64,000 bases of DNA from Enterovibrio qingdaonensis (GCF_028683135.1 NZ_JAJUBB010000003.1:62001-126000); one strand, 5' to 3'; shown: positions 26,884 through 36,877, counted from the first letter of the stretch. Numbers and translations: made by a program. Notes: generated from the letters alone by a model not told the origin.

Positions 26884-29364
26884 TTAACGCGCTGAGTAAT
26901 AGGAAGAAAGCAATTTAAACAATTGATGATGATTAATCGGTTTTGTGATCAAGGACCACGCTGGGTCGAAATCAAATTGTCCGATAAGGTCGGATTTTGG
27001 CAAACCTGACATCAAAAGAACGGGCACAGAAGGGTGCGTTTTTGACAGCTTACGCTTAAATGCCGTGCCGTTGAGGCCTTCTCCCAAATTGATATCACTT
27101 AAAATGAGATCTGGTGTGACGCTGTCACAAAAGAGCAGTGCATCTCGTGATGTATGCACACACGTGACTCTGACATTATGTCGTTTTAGTACGTCAATGA
27201 GCGGTGTCGCAACGTCTTCATCATCTTCGACCAAGAGAAGGTTAAGGCCAGCCAAGACAACGTTGTTTTCTTCGATAGGTGAGCCGCGAGACGATGTCTT
27301 TTCTGTTACAGTGCTGGGGAAAACAAGGGTGAACGTTGTCCCGTGGTTAATCGTAGATTCGACGGTAACGTATCCGTTAGATTGCTCAACAAAGCCATAC
27401 ACCATACTTAACCCTAATCCGCTGCCTTGGCCTTTATCCTTCGTGGTGAAGAAAGGCTCCATCACTTTGTTAAGAAGGTGAGGCGGAATACCTTGCCCCT
27501 CATCAAGGATTTCAATGGAGACTGCACTTGGTTCGTCGGCTGATAAACTGCATGAGCGCGTTGAAACCGTGACACGTCCGCCTTCGGGCATGGCGGCATT
27601 GGCATTGAGGAGAAGATTCATTAGTGCGCTTTCAAGGCCGTTTTTATCAACAAATATGGTGTGTGGGTCTGCAGCGAGGTTCATGACCAACTGGCTGTTA
27701 CCTTCTAACGTGTATTCCAACAAGTCAGAAAGCTCCTGCAAGGTGTCTTCTAAGTGAAGGGCTTCAGGGTGAAGCGAAGATTTGCGGCTAAATGCGAGCA
27801 ATCTGTCGATTAAGTGGCTGCCTTTCTCTGTGACAGTGAGTGCACGGTTGAGGTAAATCCGACTTTCCTCAGAAATACGCGCCGATAGAGACAAGAGTTC
27901 GAGGTTGCCACTTAACGCGGAAAGCAAATTGTTAAAATCGTGCGCGATACCGCCAGTCAGTTGGCCCAAGGTTTCCATTTTTTGTGCCTGACGAAGCTGT
28001 TGATCGAGTAGTCGCTTTTCGGTTAAGTCGCGATACAAGGTAATAAAACCGCCGGAAGGTATAGGTTGGCTGCGATATTCGATGATTCGACCATCCACAA
28101 ATTGCCTTTCGAAACTCTGAGGGATGTGTTGTCTTTCATGAGTGCGGGTTGGATCTTCGGTTGTACTTAATGTTTTAGGTAGTAACGATTGCACGCTTTT
28201 AATCGACATACCGACAGAGAGTTTGGATTCTTCGATTCCTAACAAAGTGGCATAGCTACTGTTCCAAGCCAGTAAGGTGTCTTGTGCGTCGTAGGCACTC
28301 AAACCATCCTGCATTTCATTGAACAAGGTTTCGAGAAGGGTTTTTTGGCTATGTAGGGCTTGAGTTGCGTGTACTTTCTCGATTGCGTTTCGTTGGAACG
28401 CTCCAAACGCCTGCGCGAGTTGACCAATCTCATCGTGACGTTCGAGTTCAACGGGGGTTATGGTTGTGTCGCCTTTGGCGAGGTTTAACATCTCTTCTGT
28501 GACGAGTTCGAGGTCTTTCGCCATTTTGTTGTTAAACCGAAAGAGATAAAAAACGCCACAGCTAAGGGTGACCAAAATGAACCCCATGACGAGCGTAGCG
28601 CGAGTAATCGCTTGTTTTGCGTGTTTTTGCTGTTCACTAACAGATTGCTGGTGGTCACTGACAATGGTTTGTACATAGTCAGCCATGCGATCAGATTGTG
28701 CGCGAATGGAAGCAAGCAAGTAGGCATTTTCTTGGCGAAGTTGCTGCACATGTTGAATGCCGCGACTGAGTGCCGCAAATACGGGCATCACAGTATGCCG
28801 CTCCTGCGTGGTATCAGAACGCTCGGCAAACAGCGTTACCACGTTATCAATCCACCCTTGAGATATGTAGGTGGGGTTTTGAGAGTAGGCGTCGATAAAC
28901 GCTCTACCGAATCGATACTTCTGCAGAGGGTCGAGGTTAAATTGCTGCGCCAGTAAATCTTCGCGAATGTAAAGCTCGCGTTCTACGTTACTCATTAGTC
29001 GTGTAAGCGACTCTTCGACTTTTGCAACGCGCTGTGAAAGTTCACCTGCATAACGAGGATCGGAAAGGCGGCCAGCTACATCGGATAACGTTTGGATTCT
29101 CGTCGCCAGTTTGGCTTTTTCTTCTTGTACTTGAAAGGGACGGGCAGACGTCGCGATATAGGGTGCAAGGGCGGCAATTTGGGCAACGTTTTCTGACAAT
29201 ATCAGCGAGGTTTGGGTATCTACGAGCGTCGTGGATGTCACATCGTCCAGCAGGTGTTGGTTTTGCCAAAGTGTATAGACAGCCACGCTAGCCATGAGCG
29301 TCGTTAAAAACAACAGAGCTGATAACGTCATCATGAGGCGAGGGCGAATACTCTGCGCTTGCAT
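26884..29364 (-). CDS. Hybrid sensor histidine kinase
   Basis: The 826-residue protein has a first membrane segment (11-31), a periplasmic sensor region of about 220 residues, a second membrane segment (254-276), HAMP (277-330), PAS (345-450), HisKA with the phospho-accepting H475 in GGIAHDFNNLL, a HATPase domain (about 575-690, with GSGLGLSMVYGFVEQS) and a C-terminal receiver (from about 712) with the phospho-acceptor Asp in LILSDINLGE. There is no HPt domain. It begins five bases after the adjacent response-regulator gene, so the two are one operon. The signal is unknown; the neighbouring sugar importer makes a sugar-related cue plausible. Confidence 0.92.
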   Translation of the reverse strand: MQAQSIRPRLMMTLSALLFLTTLMASVAVYTLWQNQHLLDDVTSTTLVDTQTSLILSENVAQIAALAPYIATSARPFQVQEEKAKLATRIQTLSDVAGRLSDPRYAGELSQRVAKVEESLTRLMSNVERELYIREDLLAQQFNLDPLQKYRFGRAFIDAYSQNPTYISQGWIDNVVTLFAERSDTTQERHTVMPVFAALSRGIQHVQQLRQENAYLLASIRAQSDRMADYVQTIVSDHQQSVSEQQKHAKQAITRATLVMGFILVTLSCGVFYLFRFNNKMAKDLELVTEEMLNLAKGDTTITPVELERHDEIGQLAQAFGAFQRNAIEKVHATQALHSQKTLLETLFNEMQDGLSAYDAQDTLLAWNSSYATLLGIEESKLSVGMSIKSVQSLLPKTLSTTEDPTRTHERQHIPQSFERQFVDGRIIEYRSQPIPSGGFITLYRDLTEKRLLDQQLRQAQKMETLGQLTGGIAHDFNNLLSALSGNLELLSLSARISEESRIYLNRALTVTEKGSHLIDRLLAFSRKSSLHPEALHLEDTLQELSDLLEYTLEGNSQLVMNLAADPHTIFVDKNGLESALMNLLLNANAAMPEGGRVTVSTRSCSLSADEPSAVSIEILDEGQGIPPHLLNKVMEPFFTTKDKGQGSGLGLSMVYGFVEQSNGYVTVESTINHGTTFTLVFPSTVTEKTSSRGSPIEENNVVLAGLNLLLVEDDEDVATPLIDVLKRHNVRVTCVHTSRDALLFCDSVTPDLILSDINLGEGLNGTAFKRKLSKTHPSVPVLLMSGLPKSDLIGQFDFDPAWSLITKPINHHQLFKLLSSYYSAR

Positions 29365-29369
29365 TCAGG

Positions 29370-30104
29370 CTAGCTCTCTGTCTTGCTGTGTTTTGTCACC
29401 GAGGTGTTGAATCGATACCCAATACCTCGCTCGGTTTTGATCAGTTTTGGAACCCGTGGGTTGTCTTCGATTTTTCGGCGAAGGCGAACAACCAATACAT
29501 CAATGGTGCGATCTTGGGAGTCAGAGCCATAGCCGTGTGTTTTTTCCATCAACTGTTCACGGGATAACACTCGCTGGGGAGACATGACGAGGGCTTCTAG
29601 CAATGAAAACTCGCCATGCGTCAAGGTGGGCTGATTGCCATTTGATCGCGTGACCGTGCGTTGAGACAGGTTTAGCGTCCAATCATCGAATCGGTATAGC
29701 GTTTCGTTGTTGCTGAGAGCTTCGCTGTTGTTGGCGAGTCGATTACTGCGCCTTAAAAGCGCATTAACGCGCGCTGTAAACTCTCTCAGATTGAATGGCT
29801 TCAACATGTAATCATCGGCGGCCAATTCCAAACCAATGATGATGTCCGTTTCGTCACCTTTTCCTGTCAGCATCATAATGGGAATAGCACTTTGTGCACG
29901 CAAGGCTTTGGCGAGGGTCAGACCGTCTTCGTTGTTTAAGCGTAAGTCGATAATGGCTAAATCTGATGGGCCAGCGGCGAAAAGTTCAGAACTATTGGCG
30001 GCTTTTGTGACGCGGTAACCTTGTTGTTGAAGTGCATCGGCGAGAACGTCTCTGATGTCCTTTTCGTCGTCCACTACCACAATATGTGAGACGTGATTGT
30101 CCAT
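29370..30104 (-). CDS. OmpR/PhoB-family response regulator
   Basis: The 244-residue protein has a receiver domain (VVVDDEKDIRDVL acidic pair, phospho-Asp in LAIIDLRLNNEDG, switch Lys in DDYMLKPFN) and a C-terminal winged helix (about 140-235) with THGEFSLLEALV and RTIDVLVVRLRRKIEDNP. The ATG at 30104 has CAGGAG eight bases upstream and is preferred over a longer open frame. It is the first gene of a two-gene operon with the hybrid kinase and is divergent from polB. Targets are unknown. Confidence 0.92.
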   Translation of the reverse strand: MDNHVSHIVVVDDEKDIRDVLADALQQQGYRVTKAANSSELFAAGPSDLAIIDLRLNNEDGLTLAKALRAQSAIPIMMLTGKGDETDIIIGLELAADDYMLKPFNLREFTARVNALLRRSNRLANNSEALSNNETLYRFDDWTLNLSQRTVTRSNGNQPTLTHGEFSLLEALVMSPQRVLSREQLMEKTHGYGSDSQDRTIDVLVVRLRRKIEDNPRVPKLIKTERGIGYRFNTSVTKHSKTES

Positions 30105-30244
30105 AACTGCTCCTGAATAACCTTGTAACGAGTTTAGCAAGCTCTGTTCATATCGCTGGCACAAGCATAAAAATCGAGAGGCAGAAAGAAGCGCGACGCA
30201 GTTTCGGGTATACTTCTGGGGTAATAATCAGTGCCGAGGCTACA

Positions 30245-32608
30245 TTGCAATATCAAGATGGCTTTCTTATCAGTCGACACAGCCGAGACATTGGCGATCG
30301 CACTGAACTTGTCTTTTGGGTTCATACACCATCTGGGCCGGCTAAACTACTGGTACATAATGAAAAGCCGGTCTTCTTCGTTGCACAGGATTCAGCCGAT
30401 GAAGCACAGCGCGTGCTCCGTTCATCGTCCATCCCATTTACTCAAAAATTGCTCCCGCTAAAAAACTTCGCTTATCAGCCCGTTTCTGCATTTTATTTTG
30501 CAACCATTCAGGCCGCCAACCGCGCAGCAAGAGAACTGTTGGTGGAAGGGATTGATGCGTTGGAGTCGGATGTACGATTAGGCGATCGTTATTTGATGGA
30601 GCGTTTTATCTGTGGCGGCTTAACGTTTGCCGGAGAGGCAACGGCACGTAAAGGGTATGTTGAGTACCGAAACGTTAAAACGAAGGCATCGGACTACACC
30701 ACGTCGCTCTCACGTGTTTCGTTGGATATTGAGTGTTCTGAAAAAGGCGTTTTGTATTCCATTGGCTTAGACAGTGACGCGGACAGTCGCGTTATTATGA
30801 TTGGTGAACAACCAGATAACGCGAAAGACACGCCGTGGATTGAGTGGGTGCCGAATGAGTTGTCTTTGCTAAAAAGCCTGAACCGTTGGTTCGATGAGTT
30901 TGACCCTGATGTTGTAGTTGGCTGGAGTGTTGTCGATTTTGACTTTAGGTTACTCGTAAAGCGCGCGGCATTTAATCACATTGATTTGCGCTTAGGGCGA
31001 GGTGGCGAAAAAGTTCATTGGCGTGATTCCAGCAATAGTCGCCAAGGGTTCATTACCATTCCTGGTCGCGTGGTCATTGATGGTATTGATGGACTCAAAT
31101 CGGCGACGTACAGTTTCCGCTCGTGGTCACTCGAATCGGTTTCTCAGAACATGTTTGGTGAAGGTAAGGCTATCGACAATCCCTACGATCGCATGGATTC
31201 GATTAACCGTATGTTCCGAGATGACAAAATCGCGCTCGCGACCTACAACCTTCAAGACTGTGTGTTGGTAAATCGCATATTTAAAGAAACGCACCTCATG
31301 GAGTACTTAATCCAGAGAAGCCGTTTAACGGGGATTGAACTGGATCGAATTGGCGGGTCGGTTGCAGCGTTTACAAACCTCTACCTACCAAGGCTTCACC
31401 GTGGCGGTTTTGTCGCGCCGACGCTTGCCAGCGAAAACTGGATAGCGAGCCCTGGTGGCTACGTGATGGACAGTAAACCAGGACTTTATGAATCCGTGTT
31501 GGTACTGGATTTTAAATCGCTTTACCCCTCAATTATCCGTACCTTTCTCATTGATCCGCTGGGGTTGATTGAAGGGCTTCATAGTACCGACGAGTCTGAA
31601 ACAGTCCCGGGTTTTCGTGGCGGTGTTTTTCATCGCGAAAAGCATTTCCTGCCATCCATGATTGAAAATCTATGGCGGGCGAGGGATGAGGCGAAACGCC
31701 TCGGAGAGAAGGCGTTCTCTCAAGCTATCAAAATCATCATGAACTCGTTTTATGGCGTATTGGGTTCATCGGGTTGCCGGTTCTTTGATCATCGGCTCGC
31801 GTCCTCTATCACCATGCGTGGCCATGAAATCATGAAAATGACGCGTGAACTGATTGAAGCGCAAGGCTACGAAGTGATATACGGCGACACCGACTCGACG
31901 TTTGTTTCTTTAGGTAAGCAATACAGTAATCAGGATGCGGATGAGATAGGTAATGCCTTGGTATCTCATATTAATGCATGGTGGACAAAGCACTTAGCAG
32001 ACGACTACCAAATTGATTCTGCGTTAGAAATTGAATACGAAACCCACTATCAGAAGTTTTTGATGCCGACAATTCGCGGACAAGATACGGGCAGTAAAAA
32101 GCGCTATGCGGGTTTAGTCGACAAAGACGGTGATCGCCGTATTGTCTACAAAGGGTTAGAAACCGTTCGTACCGATTGGACGCCACTCGCACAGGTATTC
32201 CAACAAACCCTGTATCAACGGGTTTTTGATGGCGAAGACATTGATGAGTACGTTCGCAATACAGTAGAGAATACGTTACAGGGTAACAACAATGATCAGC
32301 TTATCTACCGTAAACGCTTAAGACGTAAGCTGTCTGACTATGAAAAAAACGTCCCTCCTCATGTGAAAGCTGCACGTAAAGCGGATGCCTACAATGAGAA
32401 ATTAGGGCGTTCACTTCAATATCAGCACGGTGGCTGGATTGAGTACGTGATTACGGTTAACGGACCCGAGCCACTGGAGGCATTGGAAAGCCCTTATGAC
32501 TATCAGCACTACGTCGATAAACAGCTAAAACCGATTGCTGACGGTATTTTGCCATTTATTGGAAAACGCTTTGACGAACTCTCTATGCCTCAGCTTGGCT
32601 TGTTTTAA
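30245..32608 (+). CDS. polB: DNA polymerase II (family B)
   Basis: This 787-residue family B polymerase has 3'-5' exonuclease activity and takes part in damage-tolerant synthesis. Exo I is at SLDIECSEKG (near 160), motif A at LDFKSLYPSII (near 420), motif B at AFSQAIKIIMNSFYGVLGSSG and motif C at YGDTDS (Y546-S551). KKRYAGLV follows. The start is TTG at 30245: GAGG lies five bases before it, no in-frame ATG exists upstream, and the N-terminus aligns with the start of E. coli PolB. It is divergent from the response-regulator gene. No clear LexA box was found. Confidence 0.95.
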   Translation: MQYQDGFLISRHSRDIGDRTELVFWVHTPSGPAKLLVHNEKPVFFVAQDSADEAQRVLRSSSIPFTQKLLPLKNFAYQPVSAFYFATIQAANRAARELLVEGIDALESDVRLGDRYLMERFICGGLTFAGEATARKGYVEYRNVKTKASDYTTSLSRVSLDIECSEKGVLYSIGLDSDADSRVIMIGEQPDNAKDTPWIEWVPNELSLLKSLNRWFDEFDPDVVVGWSVVDFDFRLLVKRAAFNHIDLRLGRGGEKVHWRDSSNSRQGFITIPGRVVIDGIDGLKSATYSFRSWSLESVSQNMFGEGKAIDNPYDRMDSINRMFRDDKIALATYNLQDCVLVNRIFKETHLMEYLIQRSRLTGIELDRIGGSVAAFTNLYLPRLHRGGFVAPTLASENWIASPGGYVMDSKPGLYESVLVLDFKSLYPSIIRTFLIDPLGLIEGLHSTDESETVPGFRGGVFHREKHFLPSMIENLWRARDEAKRLGEKAFSQAIKIIMNSFYGVLGSSGCRFFDHRLASSITMRGHEIMKMTRELIEAQGYEVIYGDTDSTFVSLGKQYSNQDADEIGNALVSHINAWWTKHLADDYQIDSALEIEYETHYQKFLMPTIRGQDTGSKKRYAGLVDKDGDRRIVYKGLETVRTDWTPLAQVFQQTLYQRVFDGEDIDEYVRNTVENTLQGNNNDQLIYRKRLRRKLSDYEKNVPPHVKAARKADAYNEKLGRSLQYQHGGWIEYVITVNGPEPLEALESPYDYQHYVDKQLKPIADGILPFIGKRFDELSMPQLGLF

Positions 32609-32640
32609 CTGCGCAAGCCAAATGCACCACCATGACCAAC

Positions 32641-32670
32641 AAAAACGCCGACTCAGAGTCGGCGCTTTTA
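32641..32670. terminator. Bidirectional terminator after polB
   Basis: The stem CGCCGACT-CAG-AGTCGGCG (32646-32664) is flanked by AAAAA and TTTT, between the convergent polB and a small hypothetical gene. Confidence 0.88.
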
Positions 32671-32688
32671 CAATGTATGAATGGCGTG

Positions 32689-33000
32689 TTAGAAAAAGTC
32701 GACGCTAGAGACAAAAGGACGTGAAGCGACGACGGGGTCGAAACACACTGCGCCGCGATTTGGGGTGCAGACTTTGAAAATGTCACCACAATCAAAAATG
32801 GCGAGAACGACTTCATCTTCAACACCAAAACATGATGGCAACTTTTCACCGACGCGAGCCGTCACTTCTATACCTTCATGTTCCCATTGCAGAGTAGATA
32901 TGCGCGTGTCAGACACGGGAGCATCAACGTGTTTGGCAATGGCGGTATAGATGGATTCTGCTTGATCCTGAGACTCTGCCGATGGAACGAAAAATGACAT
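32689..33000 (-). CDS. Conserved-looking hypothetical protein, 103 residues
   Basis: A very strong ribosome site (AGGAGGA) precedes the ATG at 33000, which supports a real gene. The protein is small and acidic, without signal peptide or membrane segment. It has three cysteines (positions near 57, 70 and 78, in SCFGVED, FDCGDIFKVC) and another in GAVCFDP. I do not recognise the family. It shares a terminator with polB and is divergent from the DUF1289 gene. Confidence 0.65.
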   Translation of the reverse strand: MSFFVPSAESQDQAESIYTAIAKHVDAPVSDTRISTLQWEHEGIEVTARVGEKLPSCFGVEDEVVLAIFDCGDIFKVCTPNRGAVCFDPVVASRPFVSSVDFF

Positions 33001-33360
33001 AATTCCTCCTAAATTACATTCTTCCCTGAAACCGATTATCTATACCCAAACGACCTGAAGCTATTCATTGGAATCTGAGCTGCTATCTCTTGGTGTATAT
33101 TCTGATAATCGGCGTATAACCAACAGGTTATTTTGTTAACCTAACAAACTTAGACGCCTAAACGCAATGTTATTTTGATTAACTAGGGGAAATGACCTAG
33201 TAAAGAATAGCGATTTTCGTCGAACTAGATGGAAATCCTAGGCGTTTTGAGGTTTTCTCAACATATTGTTATTTAAAGACATTGGCAGACAAAGTTTGCA
33301 TTTCATCGAAAAAATGGCTTGAATGAAACGTACCGTAACGATCTCCAGACAGGTTAGAGC
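33001..33360. other. 360-base divergent intergenic region
   Basis: This AT-rich spacer lies between two divergent small genes and should hold both promoters. One perfect inverted repeat, AGGTTA-TTTTGT-TAACCT, lies at 33125-33142 and might be an operator. I see no open frame with a ribosome site, and no RNA gene. Confidence 0.45.
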
Positions 33361-33636
33361 ATGGAACAATTAGACTTTTTTACTGTGCCCAGCCCTTGCA
33401 TCGGGGTCTGTCAGGCTAACAACAAAGGGTATTGCAAAGGTTGTTTCAGAAGCAGGGAAGAGCGATTCCAATGGAACGACTTTACCAGCGAGCAGCGGCG
33501 AAATGTGGTGAGGTTGTGTAAGCAACGTTATCAGAGAATCCTTCGCGCGAAGCTAGCCCAAGACGCATCGCAGCGTAATGAAGAAGAAATTAACCCACAA
33601 CAATCACTCTTCGATGACGATGACCCCGAGTCATAG
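33361..33636 (+). CDS. DUF1289 family protein
   Basis: This 91-residue protein contains the DUF1289 motif: SPCIGVCQANNKGYCKGCFRSREE (in segments), with four conserved cysteines at about 13, 17, 24 and 27 that probably bind a metal or a cluster, followed by the typical RFQWNDF segment. The C-terminal tail is acidic and Gln-rich. The function is unknown. A terminator follows and is shared with rplY. Confidence 0.82.
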   Translation: MEQLDFFTVPSPCIGVCQANNKGYCKGCFRSREERFQWNDFTSEQRRNVVRLCKQRYQRILRAKLAQDASQRNEEEINPQQSLFDDDDPES

Positions 33637-33692
33637 CCGTAAAGTGCTGAAGCTAGAAGAGAGGGCTCAAGCACACCACGAATTGCAGATAC

Positions 33693-33721
33693 AAAAAAAG
33701 CACCCAGAGGGTGCTTTTTAT
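33693..33721. terminator. Bidirectional terminator between DUF1289 gene and rplY
   Basis: AAAAAGCACCC at 33695-33705 pairs perfectly with GGGTGCTTTTT at 33709-33719 around an AGA loop, with T-runs in both directions. Confidence 0.92.
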
Positions 33722-33738
33722 TTCAAGCTCAAACGCAA

Positions 33739-34017
33739 TTAGATGCGGATGAAGTCCATGTGTTGAACTTTTGGCTTGAATGGGTGACGTTGGATGTCTT
33801 GAGGCTTAACCTTAACTTCCGCGCCGTCGATTACTAGAGTAATCGCTTCGTAGAATTCTGGCTTGTCCATTTGGTTGATTACTGCTTTCTGATCCAGAGC
33901 GATTGCAACTGGAGCTGCTTCACCACCGTAAACAACTGCTGGGAATTGCTCAGCGTGACGCAGGCGGCGGCTCGCACCTTTACCCTGCTCAGTACGTACT
34001 ACTGCTTCGAATTTCAT
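33739..34017 (-). CDS. rplY: Ribosomal protein L25
   Basis: This 92-residue protein is the short L25 form of gammaproteobacteria, which binds 5S rRNA in the large subunit. It shows [19 protein letters not shown] at the N-terminus and the C-terminal [22 protein letters not shown] region. The ATG at 34017 gives the E. coli-like length; a 12-residue extension is rejected. Its neighbour radD and nearby rsuA/bcr match the conserved gene order of enterobacteria. Confidence 0.96.
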   Translation of the reverse strand: MKFEAVVRTEQGKGASRRLRHAEQFPAVVYGGEAAPVAIALDQKAVINQMDKPEFYEAITLVIDGAEVKVKPQDIQRHPFKPKVQHMDFIRI

Positions 34018-34240
34018 AATAAATACTCTTAATAGAGAGTGGAAAATAAACACCTAGATTTGCGACCAAACTAAGTGCCAAGTAAATCGAGCGCGGATAT
34101 TAACACCCGACCTAGTGTATAACAAGTGAAAATGCGACGTTACATGGATTCTTGCGCCTGTTTGTCGTCTTTCTAGACAAAGTGAGGGTGATTGAATCAA
34201 TGTGCTCTATTTTCAAACGTCTAAGCGCGCTTATCATGGT

Positions 34241-36016
34241 TTACGCAACTCGGGTCAACATGTCGTTGACGTCTTGCTGTGATGCAAACTGTGTGAGATC
34301 GAAAATCTTATCTCTGATCGCCCAAAATCGTCCGTTCTTTCTTGCAACGACAAAGTCGGGAAACCGAAGTCGATGCTCGGCACGTTCCACTTTTGAGGGC
34401 GCAGTATCGGTGAAAGGGCGATGACGATCAATCAAATGTGGATTGATAAATTTGGCCAGAAATTCTTGCTTTTGTCGTTTGGTAGAAAGTGGCCATACTT
34501 CATGGATCTCTGCGCCATCATGACCTACGTAGGTTACTTTAAGCTGAGGCTTATCAAATTTGTTTTTCCCTGCCTCCAAACGCATGTCTGCACACGCCAT
34601 AATAAGTGCATCTTTTAGCTTTAATGCATCACGGAGTTTCTTGTCCGGATCAACCAGTGCATGGTCACATTGGTGGCAGCGTCTGGCGGCAATGTCATTG
34701 TCAGCACCGCATTCGCTGCAAAATTTTGCACGGAAGCGATACCCGCAAATCTCTCTTTCCCCGTCATCGTCTTCAAAGAAGCCTTGGCAGCGTCGCCCAT
34801 AGTGCTCGATTAAGAATCCGTTAGTGTCTAATTTGCCCCAGAAATTGTTGTTAAAGCCACAGGCTGGGCAGGGCACTGTCACGATTTCGCTGTTACTGTC
34901 AGGCTTGGGATCGCCGATCTCCGGTTGGTAAAGGTCATAGACATTTCCTGCGTAGTCCAGAATTAGGCAATCCTCTTTCCCTGGAGACAGTCGCAACCCT
35001 CGGCCTGCGATTTGCTGATAAAGGCTTACGGATTCGGTCGGGCGAAGTATGGCAATAAGGTCGACGTGTGGGGCATCGAAGCCAGTTGTTAAAACGGACA
35101 CGTTAACCAGATACTTTAACTCTCTGCGTTTGAATCGCTGAATAATGCTGTCACGCTCATCCTGAGCAGTATCGCCAATGACTAATGCTGATTCACCTTC
35201 TGGCAGCAAGGTCAGGATTTCTTGCGCGTGCTTCACGGTCGCGGCAAAGATCATCACACCGTGTCGCTCTTTGGCGTAATCAAGCACCTGAGTGACAATC
35301 TGAGGCGTCGCGCGAGGCGCATTTTCGATGACTCTGTCGAGGTCCGCTTCTTTATAAAAGCCAGTAGGCGACGCTTTCAGGCTCGAAAAATCATAACTGA
35401 GCACGGGAGCATCAAGGACTTTTGCTTCGGTGAGAAACCCTTCGTCTAGTAGAAATCGAATGGGTAATTCGAAAATACAGTCTTTGAAAAAGCGCGGTTT
35501 TTCACTGCGAACACGACCAGCGGTATGAAACTGATAAATCCATCCCATTCCTAACCGATAAGGTGTGGCTGTCAGGCCAAGCACTTTAATGCCAGAATTC
35601 ACCGCTTGCAGGTGCGAGATGACTTTACGGTAGCTACTGTCTTCGTTGTCGGGAACGCGATGGCATTCATCAATAACCAGCAGCGAAAACTGATCTTTAA
35701 ATGCCTCTAAGTTACGCACGACAGATTGTACTGAGGCAAAAACAACTTTGTCTGAGCTTTCTTTTCTACCCAGTCCAGCCGAAAAAATGCCACCTTTGAG
35801 GCCATAGCCTTCGTATTTTTCATGGTTCTGCTCTACGAGTTCTTTTACATGTGCAAGAACCAAAACGCGACCACGAGCAAGCTTTGCCAGTTCGGCAATA
35901 ACAAGGCTTTTTCCTGCGCCTGTCGGTAAAACAGCGACAGCAGGAGAGGTGTTTTTTCTAAAGTAATGAACAACGGCTTTGACCGCGTCAGATTGGTAAG
36001 GGCGAAGGGTATACAT
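34241..36016 (-). CDS. radD: RadD (YejH) superfamily 2 DNA helicase
   Basis: This 591-residue helicase has Walker A LPTGAGKSLVIAEL, the DECHR box, motif III LTATPYRLG and C-terminal helicase motif VI QQIAGRGLRLS. The C-terminal third has zinc-binding Cys pairs: CPACGFN, then CSECGADNDIAARRCHQCDH. RadD acts in double-strand-break repair and limits recombination by-products, as known from E. coli. It is a single transcription unit between rplY and the acetyltransferase gene. Confidence 0.94.
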   Translation of the reverse strand: MYTLRPYQSDAVKAVVHYFRKNTSPAVAVLPTGAGKSLVIAELAKLARGRVLVLAHVKELVEQNHEKYEGYGLKGGIFSAGLGRKESSDKVVFASVQSVVRNLEAFKDQFSLLVIDECHRVPDNEDSSYRKVISHLQAVNSGIKVLGLTATPYRLGMGWIYQFHTAGRVRSEKPRFFKDCIFELPIRFLLDEGFLTEAKVLDAPVLSYDFSSLKASPTGFYKEADLDRVIENAPRATPQIVTQVLDYAKERHGVMIFAATVKHAQEILTLLPEGESALVIGDTAQDERDSIIQRFKRRELKYLVNVSVLTTGFDAPHVDLIAILRPTESVSLYQQIAGRGLRLSPGKEDCLILDYAGNVYDLYQPEIGDPKPDSNSEIVTVPCPACGFNNNFWGKLDTNGFLIEHYGRRCQGFFEDDDGEREICGYRFRAKFCSECGADNDIAARRCHQCDHALVDPDKKLRDALKLKDALIMACADMRLEAGKNKFDKPQLKVTYVGHDGAEIHEVWPLSTKRQKQEFLAKFINPHLIDRHRPFTDTAPSKVERAEHRLRFPDFVVARKNGRFWAIRDKIFDLTQFASQQDVNDMLTRVA

Positions 36017-36079
36017 GAAAACTAAAAGGCAGCCGTATTAGGCTGCCCAGTTTAACGAGGTGATTGACTAAAGGCCAGA

Positions 36080-36550
36080 TTATCGCATCAAACGTTTGGA
36101 CATGATGCAGTGCTGTCGGCGAGGCATGTAGTCGAACTGTTCATAGAATTCGCGCGCGCCACTGTTACCGATATTGACCTCTAATATCACGGCATGACAT
36201 TCCTTTTGCAGCGCGTGCGCTTCAATATTCGGCAGTACATGAGAGCCGACACCTTGTCGACGCCATTCGGGCGTTAGGTAGATTTGGTCGATAACGGCAA
36301 TCTGTCCACCAAGATCGACGCTGAAACTGTAGCAGAGCACGACAAATCCAATGATTTCACTCTCCTCATCGTCGTGGTCGACGGACACTAAGAATACATC
36401 ACCGTGGCTAGGGTTAGAGATCAGGAAGTTGAATGCAGTGGTGACATGCTCAACGTCAAATGACAGCGCTTCATAATCATGTAGCTGTTTTGACAGGTCC
36501 AACAGGCGCGACATAGAGTCCACAGACGGCGATAACAGCGAAATATTCAT
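36080..36550 (-). CDS. GNAT-family N-acetyltransferase
   Basis: The 156-residue protein has the GNAT core: IIGFVVLCYSFSVDL strands, the acetyl-CoA loop YLTPEWRRQGVGSHVLPNIEAHA near residues 91-112 and the C-terminal NIGNSGAREFYEQFDYMP segment. The acceptor is unknown. It lies 63 bases upstream of radD on the same strand and could be co-transcribed with it. Confidence 0.87.
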   Translation of the reverse strand: MNISLLSPSVDSMSRLLDLSKQLHDYEALSFDVEHVTTAFNFLISNPSHGDVFLVSVDHDDEESEIIGFVVLCYSFSVDLGGQIAVIDQIYLTPEWRRQGVGSHVLPNIEAHALQKECHAVILEVNIGNSGAREFYEQFDYMPRRQHCIMSKRLMR

Positions 36551-36877
36551 AAATGCTTACCTGATCAATAGGTTATGTGACTAGAGATTATAAACTCGAT
36601 TGTACAAACTACCAAAGTAACTCACTAGACTAATGTCAGATTTTAGAGTGTAACAAAAATGTTAAGTTCCCTGCTTATAAGTTTTGAACATAGCGAAGTG
36701 AAGTGCAATTTTGGATGATAGATAATAAGACCAATTAAGCAGTGTATTGCGTTCATGCTAAGAGGCTTCTGCTTAAAAACTTGCTACCAACAAGATAGAA
36801 ATGTTGGCTCAGAGCCTGCCGGACCGGATGTTTTCGTTATATACTGCGCCGCTAAATTGCCTCCTGGATAACAATCA
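36551..36877. other. 327-base divergent intergenic region before rsuA
   Basis: This AT-rich spacer between the acetyltransferase gene (minus) and rsuA (plus) should carry both promoters. No palindrome longer than six bases per arm, hidden gene or RNA structure stood out. Confidence 0.4.

Noticed and set aside
30150-30170. Possible LexA (SOS) box before polB
   Set aside because: CTGT is followed 10 bases later by TGG rather than CAG, so the consensus is not met.
32583-32849. Minus-strand open frame across the polB end and terminator
   Set aside because: It runs through the terminator and overlaps a better-supported gene with a strong ribosome site in another frame.
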